From Puniceicoccaceae bacterium (lineage in GTDB: Bacteria > Verrucomicrobiota > Verrucomicrobiae > Opitutales > Coraliomargaritaceae), in contig CABXXS010000010.1 in assembly GCA_902516225.1 (NCBI GenBank), positions 1-31,009 on the forward strand: a stretch of DNA of 31,009 nt, written 5' to 3'. The notes beneath the pieces are model-generated. The model had not been told where the DNA came from, did not search any database, and saw only the letters and a program-made list of their open reading frames with translations. This document shows positions 10,008 to 17,282 of this stretch, in pieces (the first letter of the stretch is position 1; every line of letters begins with the position of its first letter). Both the position numbers and the translations under genes were made by a program.

Positions 10008-10910
10008 TCAAACTTTAGAGAGAAAAAATGCACGTTGTTTTTCGCTAATATTCAGCCCGCATTTTTCCATAACTTGTAACATATCTTCCCAAGCAAGGCG
10101 CTTTGTTTTTAGTGTGTTATTTCGCAAGAGATAAGATGGATGAAAAGTGATAATTACAGGGATGCCTTGAAAGCTGGACCATGTGCCCCGCACATCACTG
10201 AAATTCTGATCGAATTCATCACCAATTAAGCCCTTCGCAGCCGCATTTCCTAACGCTACGATTACTTTAGGTTTAATAATATCGATTTGTGCTCTTAAAT
10301 AGGGCATGCAGTGGGCAATTTCTTCGCCTGTGGCTGGACGTTCTCCGTAGGGTTTATTATGCGACGGGCGCCATTTCATTATATATGTTAGATAGGTACT
10401 CTCACGGGTGAGTCCCATAGCGGTGATAATTTTGGATAGTAAATTACCTGCCTTTCCAATAAATGGTTTGCCAGTTAGCGCTTCATCGACACTGGGGGCC
10501 TCCCCACAGAAAAGAATATCTGCATCAGTCGAGCCTGCGCCTAAGACTACTTTTTCTGGCTCTTTAAGCTGTGCTCGGCATAGTTCGCTGGTGTGGATCA
10601 TCTCACCTAGCGAAGCCATTTGAGTTCCACTATCGCCCTTACTGAGTTGAATTTTGGGAGCTTTGGGAAATTGAGCCTTTTTTTGCTCCGCAGTATTCGA
10701 GGCGGTCGTGGTAGGTGCTTTCTTTGCTTTAGAGCCTTCCACAACAGCGCTAGAGTCCCTATCTTGTGTCTCTTTGTTCCTATTAGCGTTAAGTAATTCT
10801 TTAGCGCAATTCAATTGCTCTAAAGTATTGTCTTCGACAAAAATCCTATCAATGCCATCCCTTTGTAAGCGCTTAAGCTCATTTGCAATTGCTTCTAGGT
10901 CTGATGACAT
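10008..10910 (-). CDS. Family 4-like uracil-DNA glycosylase lacking two Fe-S cysteines
   Basis: Removes uracil from DNA as the first step of base-excision repair. The core (about residue 105 on) has motif A G-E-A-P-S-V-D-E-A-L-T-G-K-P-F-I-G-K-A-G and motif B F-H-P-S-Y-L-L-R, as in family 4/5 enzymes. The usual four [4Fe-4S] cysteines are incomplete. C111 and C201 remain, but the first position is Ser (S108, S-E-L-C) and the K-C-R-P-P cysteine is Trp (W180, K-W-R-P-S). The first 100 residues are a charged, Lys/Ala/Thr-rich, low-complexity leader beyond the usual core. I chose the ATG at 10910 (300 aa); a TTG at 10928 would add six residues. A cluster-free member of this family is the likely reading. 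Confidence 0.85.
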   Translation of the reverse strand: MSSDLEAIANELKRLQRDGIDRIFVEDNTLEQLNCAKELLNANRNKETQDRDSSAVVEGSKAKKAPTTTASNTAEQKKAQFPKAPKIQLSKGDSGTQMASLGEMIHTSELCRAQLKEPEKVVLGAGSTDADILFCGEAPSVDEALTGKPFIGKAGNLLSKIITAMGLTRESTYLTYIMKWRPSHNKPYGERPATGEEIAHCMPYLRAQIDIIKPKVIVALGNAAAKGLIGDEFDQNFSDVRGTWSSFQGIPVIITFHPSYLLRNNTLKTKRLAWEDMLQVMEKCGLNISEKQRAFFLSKV

Positions 10911-10990
10911 GTGTAGAGATTTGCTCAAGCTATCGTCTAGGTCGAGTCACTTTTAAAGAGGACTTAAAATATTAATATCAAAGACCAAGT

Positions 10991-11551
10991 TTATGCCATT
11001 GCCTTTTTAAGGGCTAAAAACCTAGCCAAAGAAGGAGCAGCAGACAAAGTAAGCATGCAGATGGAAAATACTAAGAAGCCAGCCGGATTACCCAAAGAGG
11101 TAATAGCAGTCACGCCTAGAAGCCATCCCCATGACGTTATTCGGTAACTTTTATCTAGATTTCCGATCCAGAGCCAAGTGTGTTGAGCCGTTACGATGAG
11201 TGCAGCTAGTACCAAAGCAATATGACTCTGTCTCTCGGGCGCGATCAAAGCGCTGATAACGAAGAGCACAGTAATTATATTTCCCATCAACACAAAAAAA
11301 GAATTCGGCCGACGGATACTTTTTACCCGTTCTTTAATTTGCAATTCTGCATAAACAGTTGTGGCAACTGCTGCCATCAGAATAGAGAGTGCCCATACGT
11401 AGTATAAGCTATTAATTGGAACTGCGTAATGTCTGACTAAAAACTCTAGAAAAAAGCACTTTGTAAAAAGTAGGCTCCAGAGTGCCATTATTAATTTCAA
11501 TCGAATATCGCTGTTAAATGAGTCTTTCATTTCAATCTTTGTGCTAGACAT
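10991..11551 (-). CDS. Unknown integral membrane protein
   Basis: I do not recognise this gene. From the ATG at 11551 it encodes 186 residues, largely hydrophobic, with about five to six predicted membrane segments: near residues 15-35, 45-65, 80-100, 110-130 and one long or double segment around 140-175. The linkers are short and basic (E-R-V-K-S-I-R-R-P between segments 2 and 3), and the C-terminus ends A-L-K-K-A-M-A. No catalytic motif stands out. An alternative start is the ATG at 11530. The same frame stays open to 11767, but that extension is not hydrophobic in a sensible way and runs over the small gene on the other strand, so I rejected it. It lies 81 bases upstream of the glycosylase start on the same strand and may be co-transcribed with it. 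Confidence 0.6.
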   Translation of the reverse strand: MSSTKIEMKDSFNSDIRLKLIMALWSLLFTKCFFLEFLVRHYAVPINSLYYVWALSILMAAVATTVYAELQIKERVKSIRRPNSFFVLMGNIITVLFVISALIAPERQSHIALVLAALIVTAQHTWLWIGNLDKSYRITSWGWLLGVTAITSLGNPAGFLVFSICMLTLSAAPSLARFLALKKAMA

Positions 11552-11645
11552 ACTTATTCGAGGCACACTACTAATAAAGATTACCTTACTTTCGCAATGT
11601 GCAATTAAGTTTGCTGATTTTACCAGTGGAGCATTTATTTTTGCC

Positions 11646-11858
11646 ATGTATTTGGAGCAATTAAAGACCGATTTAGAACGAATAGCCGGAAAGTGCGAAA
11701 TGAAATCTGGGGAGACTATGACCCAAGTCTTGGCAAGGTTGGACACGAACGCCCATTTGGAGAGCACTCCTGCTAAGCTAAAACACTACCTATTGCAGCG
11801 CAGTTATATAAAAGCGCTTGCTTGGATCGAAGACCCCAGAGCGCCCCATCAAGTGTGA
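11646..11858 (+). CDS. Small unknown protein coupled to SUI1 gene
   Basis: I do not recognise the family. The ATG at 11646 gives 70 residues, mostly predicted helix, with a charged N-terminus (M-Y-L-E-Q-L-K-T-D-L-E-R) and a C-terminal half containing Y-L-L-Q-R-S-Y-I-K-A-L-A-W-I-E-D-P. There is no signal peptide, cysteine motif or membrane segment. The frame is open further upstream, to 11541, but that part is hydrophobic noise opposite the membrane-protein gene start. Its TGA (11856-11858) overlaps the likely GTG start of the SUI1 gene in the sequence GTGTGA, a classic coupling arrangement. That supports it being a real gene made together with the factor. It could serve the same translation-related process, but this is inference from position only. 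Confidence 0.6.
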   Translation: MYLEQLKTDLERIAGKCEMKSGETMTQVLARLDTNAHLESTPAKLKHYLLQRSYIKALAWIEDPRAPHQV

Positions 11859-12253
11859 GTAGTAGCAAAAAAAGCAAGATTTCGACCGACGGAGGCAATT
11901 TTTTGCAGACCGACGCGTTTGCCGGATTAAAATCTAATACTTCGCTCGAGGTTACCCCCAATGTAAATTCTAAGACGACCGATAAAACGATATCGCTTAA
12001 AAAGCCCAAAGGCCGTGTGGAAGTCCGTCGAGAGAAGGCTGGTCGTGGCGGTAAGACGGTGACCACTCTGAAGGCTTTTCCAAAACATATACCACTCAAA
12101 ATGCTTGAACGAATGACCTTTGAATTCAAGAAGACATGTGCTTGTGGTGGCACATTAAAAGGTCGTGCTATCGAGCTGCAGGGGGATGTCTGTGATCAAG
12201 TCTGTGATAAGCTCATAGCGGACGGCTTTCAGCCAGTTAGGGCGGGCGGTTAA
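11855..12253 (+). CDS. SUI1/YciH-family translation factor
   Basis: Bacterial homologue of eukaryotic eIF1 (SUI1). Such proteins bind the small ribosomal subunit and affect start selection and fidelity in vitro. The SUI1 domain covers the C-terminal half: K-G-R-V-E-V-R-R-E-K-A-G-R-G-G-K-T-V-T-T, then C-A-C-G-G-T-L-K-G-R and an ending I-E-L-Q-G-D close to the terminal R-A-G-G. The first 50 or so residues are Ser/Lys/Thr-rich and probably disordered. I chose the GTG at 11855 (132 aa) because it overlaps the upstream stop by four bases (GTGA). A TTG at 11822 would extend it by 11 residues into the upstream gene. The factor is interesting in a genome whose genes almost all lack Shine-Dalgarno sequences. 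Confidence 0.85.
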   Translation: MSSSKKSKISTDGGNFLQTDAFAGLKSNTSLEVTPNVNSKTTDKTISLKKPKGRVEVRREKAGRGGKTVTTLKAFPKHIPLKMLERMTFEFKKTCACGGTLKGRAIELQGDVCDQVCDKLIADGFQPVRAGG

Positions 12254-12320
12254 GTCTAGACTTTTCGCTTTTTTGATCAGTCTGGAAAATTTACCTAGTA
12301 ATAGAGCTCAGAGTTACCCT

Positions 12321-13436
12321 TTAGATCTCGAGCCAATCGAGAAGGGCTTCCTCTTTGTCTATTCTTAAATCAGTACGATACTCGGATGCTAATTCGCTTT
12401 GATAGGCGGATTCTGAAAATCGTTTACCATGAAGTAAGACTCGGGCTCTTTGTCCAGGAGCTCGGACAATGCGCCCGAGTGCTTGGTGAATGCGCCGCAT
12501 AGCTGGCCGAATGTAGGTCTGAGTAAAAGCATCCTCTTGCGAGCCTTCAGTACACTGAGCCATTTTTGTTTTCTGAACGAGGTTTACCTCGGGAAGAGCA
12601 GGTCCCACGATCATAATTTGGTCGATACGTCCACCCATTAGGTCAATACCCTCTGCGTAGCTACTACCCAAAACGAGAAACAGTGCGTCAGCGGTAAGTA
12701 AACCTTGCTCTATAAAATCTTTTTGTTCGCTTAGATTTACGCCTCGGGGTTGTCGCATAACTCGTAGTTCAGGCCGTGCTGCTTCGAGGTAAGCTAGCAC
12801 ATTGTCTGCGTATTGATAAGATGAGAAAAAGACTGCGACCGGCACTCCTGGACTAAAATGACTCAATAGTGCCACTGTCCTCGCTGTTGTTTCGTAGTGT
12901 TTACTTCTAGATTTTAGGCGTGTATCGACACGACAATCGATCGCAACATTGTAGGCGTTCTCGCGCCAGGGTGCGTGACCTTGTGCGATCGTAATTAAAT
13001 CACTATTTAAACCACAGCTTTTTTCAAAGGTGTCGAAGGGGGCTAGAGTAGCAGACATCATAATTGCTCCGCCAAAGGGTTCGAGGCAATCTTTGATCCA
13101 CATGCTGGCATCAAGGCAAGTCGCTGCTAGTACACCAGCACGAGGTGCCCAGTGAAGATATTGTCTATCTAGCGCGATGAAACTTATAGCCAGTGTGGGG
13201 ATACTCCAGGCAAGTTGTATTGCAAAGGGTGCAGCTTCCTCATAATTAAAAGTGGCTTGCTTGAGCTCTTCGGTAAAGTCTTCGCATAGGTCTTGCCCGA
13301 TATATCTTTCGTGACTGTTAAGGACTTTTTCAGGATCTAAATCTGTAATCCATCGAGCTAACTCACTTGCGATGGAGAGCAAGTGACTGGGGGCGCCGTG
13401 CGCACGCAACTCTTCGATAGCAAAAAAATAGGTCAC
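12321..13436 (-). CDS. XPD/DinG-type helicase, C-terminal half of frameshifted gene
   Basis: This frame carries the second RecA-like domain of the helicase whose N-terminal half is encoded at 13363-14664. Visible motifs are A-V-F-F-S-S-Y-Q-Y-A-D (motif IV region), L-V-L-G-S-S-Y-A-E-G-I-D-L-M-G-G (motif V) and Q-A-L-G-R-I-V-R-A-P-G-Q (motif VI, with the arginine finger). The frame's own first codon is a GTG at 13436, but that start is not credible as a gene start. It falls inside the coding region just before the 7-base run, and the residues right after the run (A-I-E-E-L-R-A-H-G) continue the other frame smoothly. If joined by removing one T of the run, the product is 780 residues. As read, this half cannot work alone because it lacks Walker A and B. 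Confidence 0.8.
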   Translation of the reverse strand: MTYFFAIEELRAHGAPSHLLSIASELARWITDLDPEKVLNSHERYIGQDLCEDFTEELKQATFNYEEAAPFAIQLAWSIPTLAISFIALDRQYLHWAPRAGVLAATCLDASMWIKDCLEPFGGAIMMSATLAPFDTFEKSCGLNSDLITIAQGHAPWRENAYNVAIDCRVDTRLKSRSKHYETTARTVALLSHFSPGVPVAVFFSSYQYADNVLAYLEAARPELRVMRQPRGVNLSEQKDFIEQGLLTADALFLVLGSSYAEGIDLMGGRIDQIMIVGPALPEVNLVQKTKMAQCTEGSQEDAFTQTYIRPAMRRIHQALGRIVRAPGQRARVLLHGKRFSESAYQSELASEYRTDLRIDKEEALLDWLEI

Positions 13437-14664
13437 TGCTGGCTATTTCTGTGCTAAGGCAGTCCGCCGCACGCTTGGGTAAGTTATGCGCTTCATCAAT
13501 AATTATTAGGGTGCGTCCGGCTTCGAAGCCTGGAGCATCGAGAAATATCGGACGGCTTTCGGGCGAAAAAATATAGTTGCTATCTCCTATCCAAATCTCA
13601 GCGAATGGCAGGCAAGCCTTAGTCAAAGTATAAGGGCAGATTCCTGTTTCAGCCCCAAGTTCTTGCGCGTGAGTCAAGCTAAGTGTGCCATCAATAAAAA
13701 GTTCTGATGGATGGATATCAGATTCGCGCCATCGCTGCCCGGTTTCAGTATCACACCTCTCATCGCCTGTACAGATGTGACGTTCGCTATTAATACGATG
13801 TTCGCTGCGATTACGCATTTGTATATAATGTAGATCGTGCCCGATCATCTGCTTGAGTTGGCGCAGCGTTTCTAGTTGCCCGGTTGATTGACTACTTAAG
13901 TAAATGCAGCGGTCGTAGACCCCGTTCTGCATTTGTTTAAGGGCATGCTCGAGTATGATGCCTGTTTTGCCGAAGCCTGTGGGAGCTTGCGCTAAAACGA
14001 CACGGGCTTTTAGCGCAGCTTCGCTAAGGGTCTGAAAAAGTTCAGCCTGGCCTTGGCGTAGGCTCGAAAAAGCAGGTCGAATTTTGCTCTCCCTTAGCCG
14101 TTTTATGCTTGCCAAGCGTGCATTCAAAAAAGGTATGAGCCGGTCTAGTTGAAGTTCAAAAAATTTCTCTTCGCTGGACTCTAGTAAAACAGATTGGCGA
14201 GCTCCATTTTCAATATTAATAAACTGGACTTCACTTTTGATTGAGTGGTGAGCGTATTCTGGCAAAACTCGCAGAAGAGCCTGATAAATTGCGGCTTGTG
14301 CAAAGTAGTCACCGTACTGTTCGATGAGGGTTTCTTCGGCAACTGGAAGGGGGCTACGGATGGTCTTAATTTCCCTAATTAAAAATCCATTTCCGCTAGG
14401 TAAGAGCTGGTCGATACGACCGTTAAGATTGAAGATCCAGCCGCTATGCCGCCAGTTCGCGCAGACATTCACTTCAAAACGCGCTTCTGATTGTGTATTT
14501 CTGACTTCTTCTGCGGCACGCTTGTGCCACTGATGGCCGACATTTGCTCGCCAGTGGCTATGGCTATGGCTATGGCTACGGCTGCGTGCTAAGGGCTGAT
14601 TGCGGAAGACGGCTAGTTCCCGCGCGCTCAGCTTTACGCTGCGCTCAAGTGGATCGATCTGCAT
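13363..14664 (-). CDS. RecB-type nuclease + XPD/DinG helicase, N-terminal half of frameshifted gene
   Basis: Residues about 40-130 form a PD-(D/E)XK nuclease domain of the RecB/Cas4 type: a G-x-x-x-H motif around H47 with E52, D85 in G-R-I-D, E98-x-K100 in R-E-I-K-T and Q-Y-G-D-Y-F-A-Q-A-A-I-Y. A superfamily 2 iron-sulfur helicase domain follows: Walker A A-P-T-G-F-G-K-T (227-234), four cysteines C298, C304, C343 and C351 spaced like the XPD/DinG cluster, and D-E-A-H (390-393). The frame leaves the homologous sequence at the T7 run (plus-strand A's at 13422-13428), adds about 20 unrelated residues and stops at 13363. It probably acts in DNA repair or recombination on single-stranded or flapped DNA, if a full-length product is made. 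The ATG start at 14664 has no Shine-Dalgarno. Confidence 0.85.
   Translation of the reverse strand: MQIDPLERSVKLSARELAVFRNQPLARSRSHSHSHSHWRANVGHQWHKRAAEEVRNTQSEARFEVNVCANWRHSGWIFNLNGRIDQLLPSGNGFLIREIKTIRSPLPVAEETLIEQYGDYFAQAAIYQALLRVLPEYAHHSIKSEVQFINIENGARQSVLLESSEEKFFELQLDRLIPFLNARLASIKRLRESKIRPAFSSLRQGQAELFQTLSEAALKARVVLAQAPTGFGKTGIILEHALKQMQNGVYDRCIYLSSQSTGQLETLRQLKQMIGHDLHYIQMRNRSEHRINSERHICTGDERCDTETGQRWRESDIHPSELFIDGTLSLTHAQELGAETGICPYTLTKACLPFAEIWIGDSNYIFSPESRPIFLDAPGFEAGRTLIIIDEAHNLPKRAADCLSTEIASSDLFFCYRRVACARRPQSLALHRK
13421..13430 (-). other. Homopolymer frameshift site (T7 on coding strand)
   Basis: On the coding strand the sequence reads CTA-TTT-TTT-TGC in the N-terminal frame and TAT-TTT-TTT-GCT in the C-terminal frame. 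Dropping one T, or a +1 slip of the Phe tRNA on UUU-UUU-U, joins the two halves into D-L-F-F-A-I-E-E-L-R. It may be a sequencing error, a real single-base insertion or a slippage site. Confidence 0.85.
14555..14584. repeat. Hexanucleotide microsatellite coding for Ser-His repeats
   Basis: There are four perfect tandem copies of TGGCTA (14555-14578) and a degenerate fifth (CGGCTG). On the minus strand they encode R-S-R-S-H-S-H-S-H-S-H-W near residues 27-38 of the nuclease-helicase, just before the nuclease domain. A six-base unit keeps frame, so copy-number change would lengthen or shorten the Ser-His linker without breaking the gene. Confidence 0.85.
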
Positions 14665-14785
14665 TAGTACGGTTTCTCTTTAAAGCCGGAACATTTTACT
14701 TAATTGCGCGATGCATTTTAAGTTTTTCATTAGTATTAATGTTATTAAGGTTTGGATTACTGAAACCACAAACAGATTTATTTTT

Positions 14786-15727
14786 ATGCGCATATTAATT
14801 ACAGGAGGAGCCGGATTTCTTGGCAGCCATCTTTCTAAGCGCCTTCTAAATGAAGGTCACCAAGTCATCTGTATGGATAACTTTTTCACCGGCCATAAGC
14901 GAAATATTATTCCGTATATGGAAAATTCAAATTTTGAGTTGATGCGCCATGATGTGACCGACCCTTTTAAAATAGAAGTAGATCAAATTTATAATTTAGC
15001 CTGCCCGGCTTCTCCAATTCATTATCAGCACAATCCGATCAAAACGATCAAGACCTCTGTAATGGGCGCCATTAATTGTTTGGGCCTAGCTAAGCGAATC
15101 AATGCACGCGCATTGCAAGCATCCACTTCGGAAGTCTATGGAGACCCTTCGGTTCATCCCCAACCCGAGGGTTACTGGGGGAACGTTAATCCTATCGGGA
15201 TCCGATCTTGCTACGACGAAGGTAAGCGCTGCGTCGAAACTTTGTTTATGGACTACCATCGTCAAAATGCAGTCGATATTCGCATCGCACGTGTTTTTAA
15301 TACTTATGGTCCTAATATGTGCCAGCAGGACGGTCGTGTCGTTTCCAATTTTATAATACAGGCGCTACAAGGCCATGACATCACCGTTTATGGCGATGGG
15401 CAACAAACGCGCTCCTTTTGTTACTGTGACGATTTGATTGAGGGCTTTATTCGTCTTATGAATCAGGACACTGTGAAGGGTCCCATAAATATCGGTAACC
15501 CGGACGAATTCACAATTCTGGAACTAGCGAAAAAAGTTATCGATATGACAGGCAGTCGCTCCAAAGTTATTTACGAGTCGTTACCTGCCGACGACCCTAA
15601 ACAGCGCCAACCCGATATTACGCAGGCAAAGGAATTTCTCGGATGGGAGCCAGAAGTATCACTCAAACAAGGCCTTAAGCCGACGATTGAGTACTTTGAT
15701 CAGCTCCTGAGTGAAAGTGGAGCGTAG
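14786..15727 (+). CDS. UDP-glucuronate decarboxylase (UDP-xylose synthase)
   Basis: Extended short-chain dehydrogenase that turns UDP-glucuronate into UDP-xylose with bound NAD, supplying xylose for surface polysaccharide or glycans. The 313-residue form begins [16 protein letters not shown] (Rossmann motif). It continues with the UXS-typical [17 protein letters not shown], the catalytic stretch [14 protein letters not shown] (catalytic Tyr and Lys) and D-G-R-V-V-S-N-F-I. The ATG at 14786 sits at the family start. Upstream in-frame codons back to 14711 give a non-homologous 25-residue extension, so I excluded them. It is divergent from the nuclease-helicase gene and precedes rpmG by 95 bases. 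The glycosyltransferase at 1894 is too distant to link with confidence. Confidence 0.93.
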   Translation: MRILITGGAGFLGSHLSKRLLNEGHQVICMDNFFTGHKRNIIPYMENSNFELMRHDVTDPFKIEVDQIYNLACPASPIHYQHNPIKTIKTSVMGAINCLGLAKRINARALQASTSEVYGDPSVHPQPEGYWGNVNPIGIRSCYDEGKRCVETLFMDYHRQNAVDIRIARVFNTYGPNMCQQDGRVVSNFIIQALQGHDITVYGDGQQTRSFCYCDDLIEGFIRLMNQDTVKGPINIGNPDEFTILELAKKVIDMTGSRSKVIYESLPADDPKQRQPDITQAKEFLGWEPEVSLKQGLKPTIEYFDQLLSESGA

Positions 15728-15822
15728 GGAGAGCCTGTATAATTACTGGAGAAAAGGGTTGCGTCACAAATTTTAGAGCTTAGCTTTCGCACCTTTTTTA
15801 TAACAATACTAACAATTTTATC

Positions 15823-15993
15823 ATGGCCAGAGAGCACATCATTCTAGAATGCACAGAAGCCCGAGCTGAGGGTAAGCCCGTTTCACGTTATATGTCTACG
15901 CGCGACAAGAAACAGCAACCCGACCGTGTCGAGAAGAAGAAGTACAACAAGTTTCTTCGCCGCCATACGCTTCACCGCGAGATAAAGAGCTAA
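15823..15993 (+). CDS. rpmG: 50S ribosomal protein L33, zinc-free form
   Basis: A 56-residue L33 of the large ribosomal subunit. It starts [13 protein letters not shown] and ends [13 protein letters not shown], with the family motif [10 protein letters not shown] in between. The zinc-ribbon form has two CxxC pairs. Here only one cysteine (C10) remains, and the second pair is replaced by Y-N-K-F-L-R-R, so it belongs to the zinc-independent (C-minus) type. A strong intrinsic terminator follows 24 bases after the stop, so this is the end of its transcript. A promoter in the 95 bases after the UDP-xylose synthase gene is likely but I cannot place it. Confidence 0.93.
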   Translation: MAREHIILECTEARAEGKPVSRYMSTRDKKQQPDRVEKKKYNKFLRRHTLHREIKS

Positions 15994-16017
15994 TCTAGCC
16001 ACTCAGATTTTTTCACC

Positions 16018-16044
16018 AAACCCGCCTCTACTGGCGGGTTTTTT
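16018..16044 (+). terminator. Rho-independent terminator after rpmG
   Basis: A perfect 9-base stem, AAACCCGCC (16018-16026) with GGCGGGTTT (16033-16041), has a 6-base loop and a run of six T's (16039-16044). It is correctly placed after the L33 stop codon. Confidence 0.92.
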
Positions 16045-16117
16045 ATGCGGTTTGCCTATTTATTGAAAATTTATTTGTCAGCGATCGTTCATTTTAAGAA
16101 ACTGCCAATTTCTCTTA

Positions 16118-16588
16118 ATGGACAAAGCTCAATTTTTTCAATGTCTTCTTTCGACACTTCGCCAAGAAGTACATAACGCCGTCAATGCTGCTAAAGATGC
16201 CGCTGAATATGCGACAAATGAAGAATCGCGCGCGCAATCACAGTGGGATACGCAAGGCCTTGAGGCTTCTTACCTGGCAGCAGGTCAAGCCAGCCAAGCT
16301 CGCCAATGGGCGGATGCTATAGAAAATCTGCAATCCGAACGCGAAGATTTACTTAAGTCTAATTCTAATGTATGCTTGGGAGCGCTCTTTAGTTGTAGTT
16401 TTGGTGACTGTGTTGAATATTTCTTTTTTGCGGGCACTGCTGGTGGACAGAGCATCCTCTTAGACGGTCAGGAAGTGACGGTAATTACCGCGCAGTCCCC
16501 ATTGGCAGGACGTTTGATGGGTCTTAAGGCCGGCGATAGCTTCAGTATGCCCAATGGATCGAGTGGGCAAATCTTGACGATTGAGTAA
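16118..16588 (+). CDS. GreA/GreB-family transcription factor-like protein
   Basis: A 156-residue protein that fits the GreAB family by layout. The N-terminal half is a charged helical coil with A-T-N-E-E-S-R-A-Q-S-Q-W-D-T and G-L-E-A-S-Y-L-A-A-G-Q-A. The C-terminal half is a small beta domain ending A-Q-S-P-L-A-G-R-L-M-G-L-K-A-G-D-S-F, which matches the GreA C-terminal 'S-P-x-G-x-A-L-L-G-x-x-x-G-D' pattern. True Gre factors rescue backtracked RNA polymerase with two acidic residues at the coil tip. Whether those are kept here is unclear, so it may instead be a Gre-fold paralogue that binds polymerase without cleavage activity. It comes after the L33 terminator and 21 bases before mazG, so it heads a likely three-gene run with mazG and the YgjP-type gene. 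Confidence 0.75.
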   Translation: MDKAQFFQCLLSTLRQEVHNAVNAAKDAAEYATNEESRAQSQWDTQGLEASYLAAGQASQARQWADAIENLQSEREDLLKSNSNVCLGALFSCSFGDCVEYFFFAGTAGGQSILLDGQEVTVITAQSPLAGRLMGLKAGDSFSMPNGSSGQILTIE

Positions 16589-16609
16589 TTCTAAATCCAT
16601 ATTGTTTGT

Positions 16610-17266
16610 ATGCCAGCAATCGATGATTTAATAGAAACTGTAGCTGCACTACGCGACCCCAAGGCGGGATGCCCTTGGGATATTGAGCAAGACCACCAGT
16701 CGATCGCCGAATGCTTAATCGATGAATGTTGCGAACTACTCCAAACGATCGATCGCTTAGATTTAGATCATATGGAAGAGGAACTCGGTGATGTTCTTTT
16801 ACAAGTAATTATGCATGCACGGATGGGGCAGGAATTGGGGCATTTTGATTTCGAAAGCATTTGCCAAGAGATAAACGAGAAACTCATCCGCCGCCACCCG
16901 CATGTCTTCGGATCTAGTGAATTGGAAGACTCAGATGCTGTTCTAAACCAGTGGGATAAAATTAAGTCAGCTGAGCGTAAGCGAGGTCCAGAGCAGGCTG
17001 GGAAATTTAAAGATTTACCGCGCCAATTGCCCGCGCTGATGTACGCGAAGGATATATATAAGCAGATTCAAAAGATGGCGATTCCTTTGGAGGGCTTGGT
17101 CGACCAAGATGCTATAGACGCTGCCTCAGATTCAATGAGCGACGAGGTTGCGCTAGGAAAGCAACTCTTCGAGCTTGCAGCTGCATGCCGCAGTCGTGGA
17201 ATCGATCCAGAATCGGCGCTGCGGCGGCACACACAAAATCTAGTAGATAAGATAGAAGAGCTCTGA
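16610..17266 (+). CDS. mazG: MazG nucleoside triphosphate pyrophosphohydrolase
   Basis: House-cleaning enzyme that hydrolyses (d)NTPs to NMP and pyrophosphate. The catalytic E-x-x-E...E-x-x-D motif is complete as E39-C-C-E42 and E58-L-G-D61, and the diagnostic G-C-P-W-D is at residues 20-24. R-R-H-P-H-V-F-G follows the active site as in other MazG proteins. At 218 residues it is shorter than E. coli MazG (263). The second MazG-like half is reduced and lacks an obvious second E-x-x-E set, so only the first site is likely active. It is 21 bases after the Gre-like gene and 16 bases before the next gene, which suggests one operon. There is no Shine-Dalgarno. Confidence 0.92.
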   Translation: MPAIDDLIETVAALRDPKAGCPWDIEQDHQSIAECLIDECCELLQTIDRLDLDHMEEELGDVLLQVIMHARMGQELGHFDFESICQEINEKLIRRHPHVFGSSELEDSDAVLNQWDKIKSAERKRGPEQAGKFKDLPRQLPALMYAKDIYKQIQKMAIPLEGLVDQDAIDAASDSMSDEVALGKQLFELAAACRSRGIDPESALRRHTQNLVDKIEEL

Positions 17267-17282
17267 GTTATATACTACGAAT

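Noticed and set aside
11552..11767. N-terminal extension of the membrane-protein frame by 72 residues
   Set aside because: It runs opposite the 70-residue gene and is not homologous-looking; the ATG at 11551 or 11530 directly precedes the first membrane segment.
11822..11854. TTG start for the SUI1 gene
   Set aside because: It would overlap the upstream gene by 37 bases; the GTG at 11855 overlaps by four, in the usual coupling pattern.
12252..12263. Perfect 12-base palindrome AAGTCTAGACTT at the SUI1 stop
   Set aside because: It has no loop, so it cannot fold as a normal terminator hairpin, and it could be chance.
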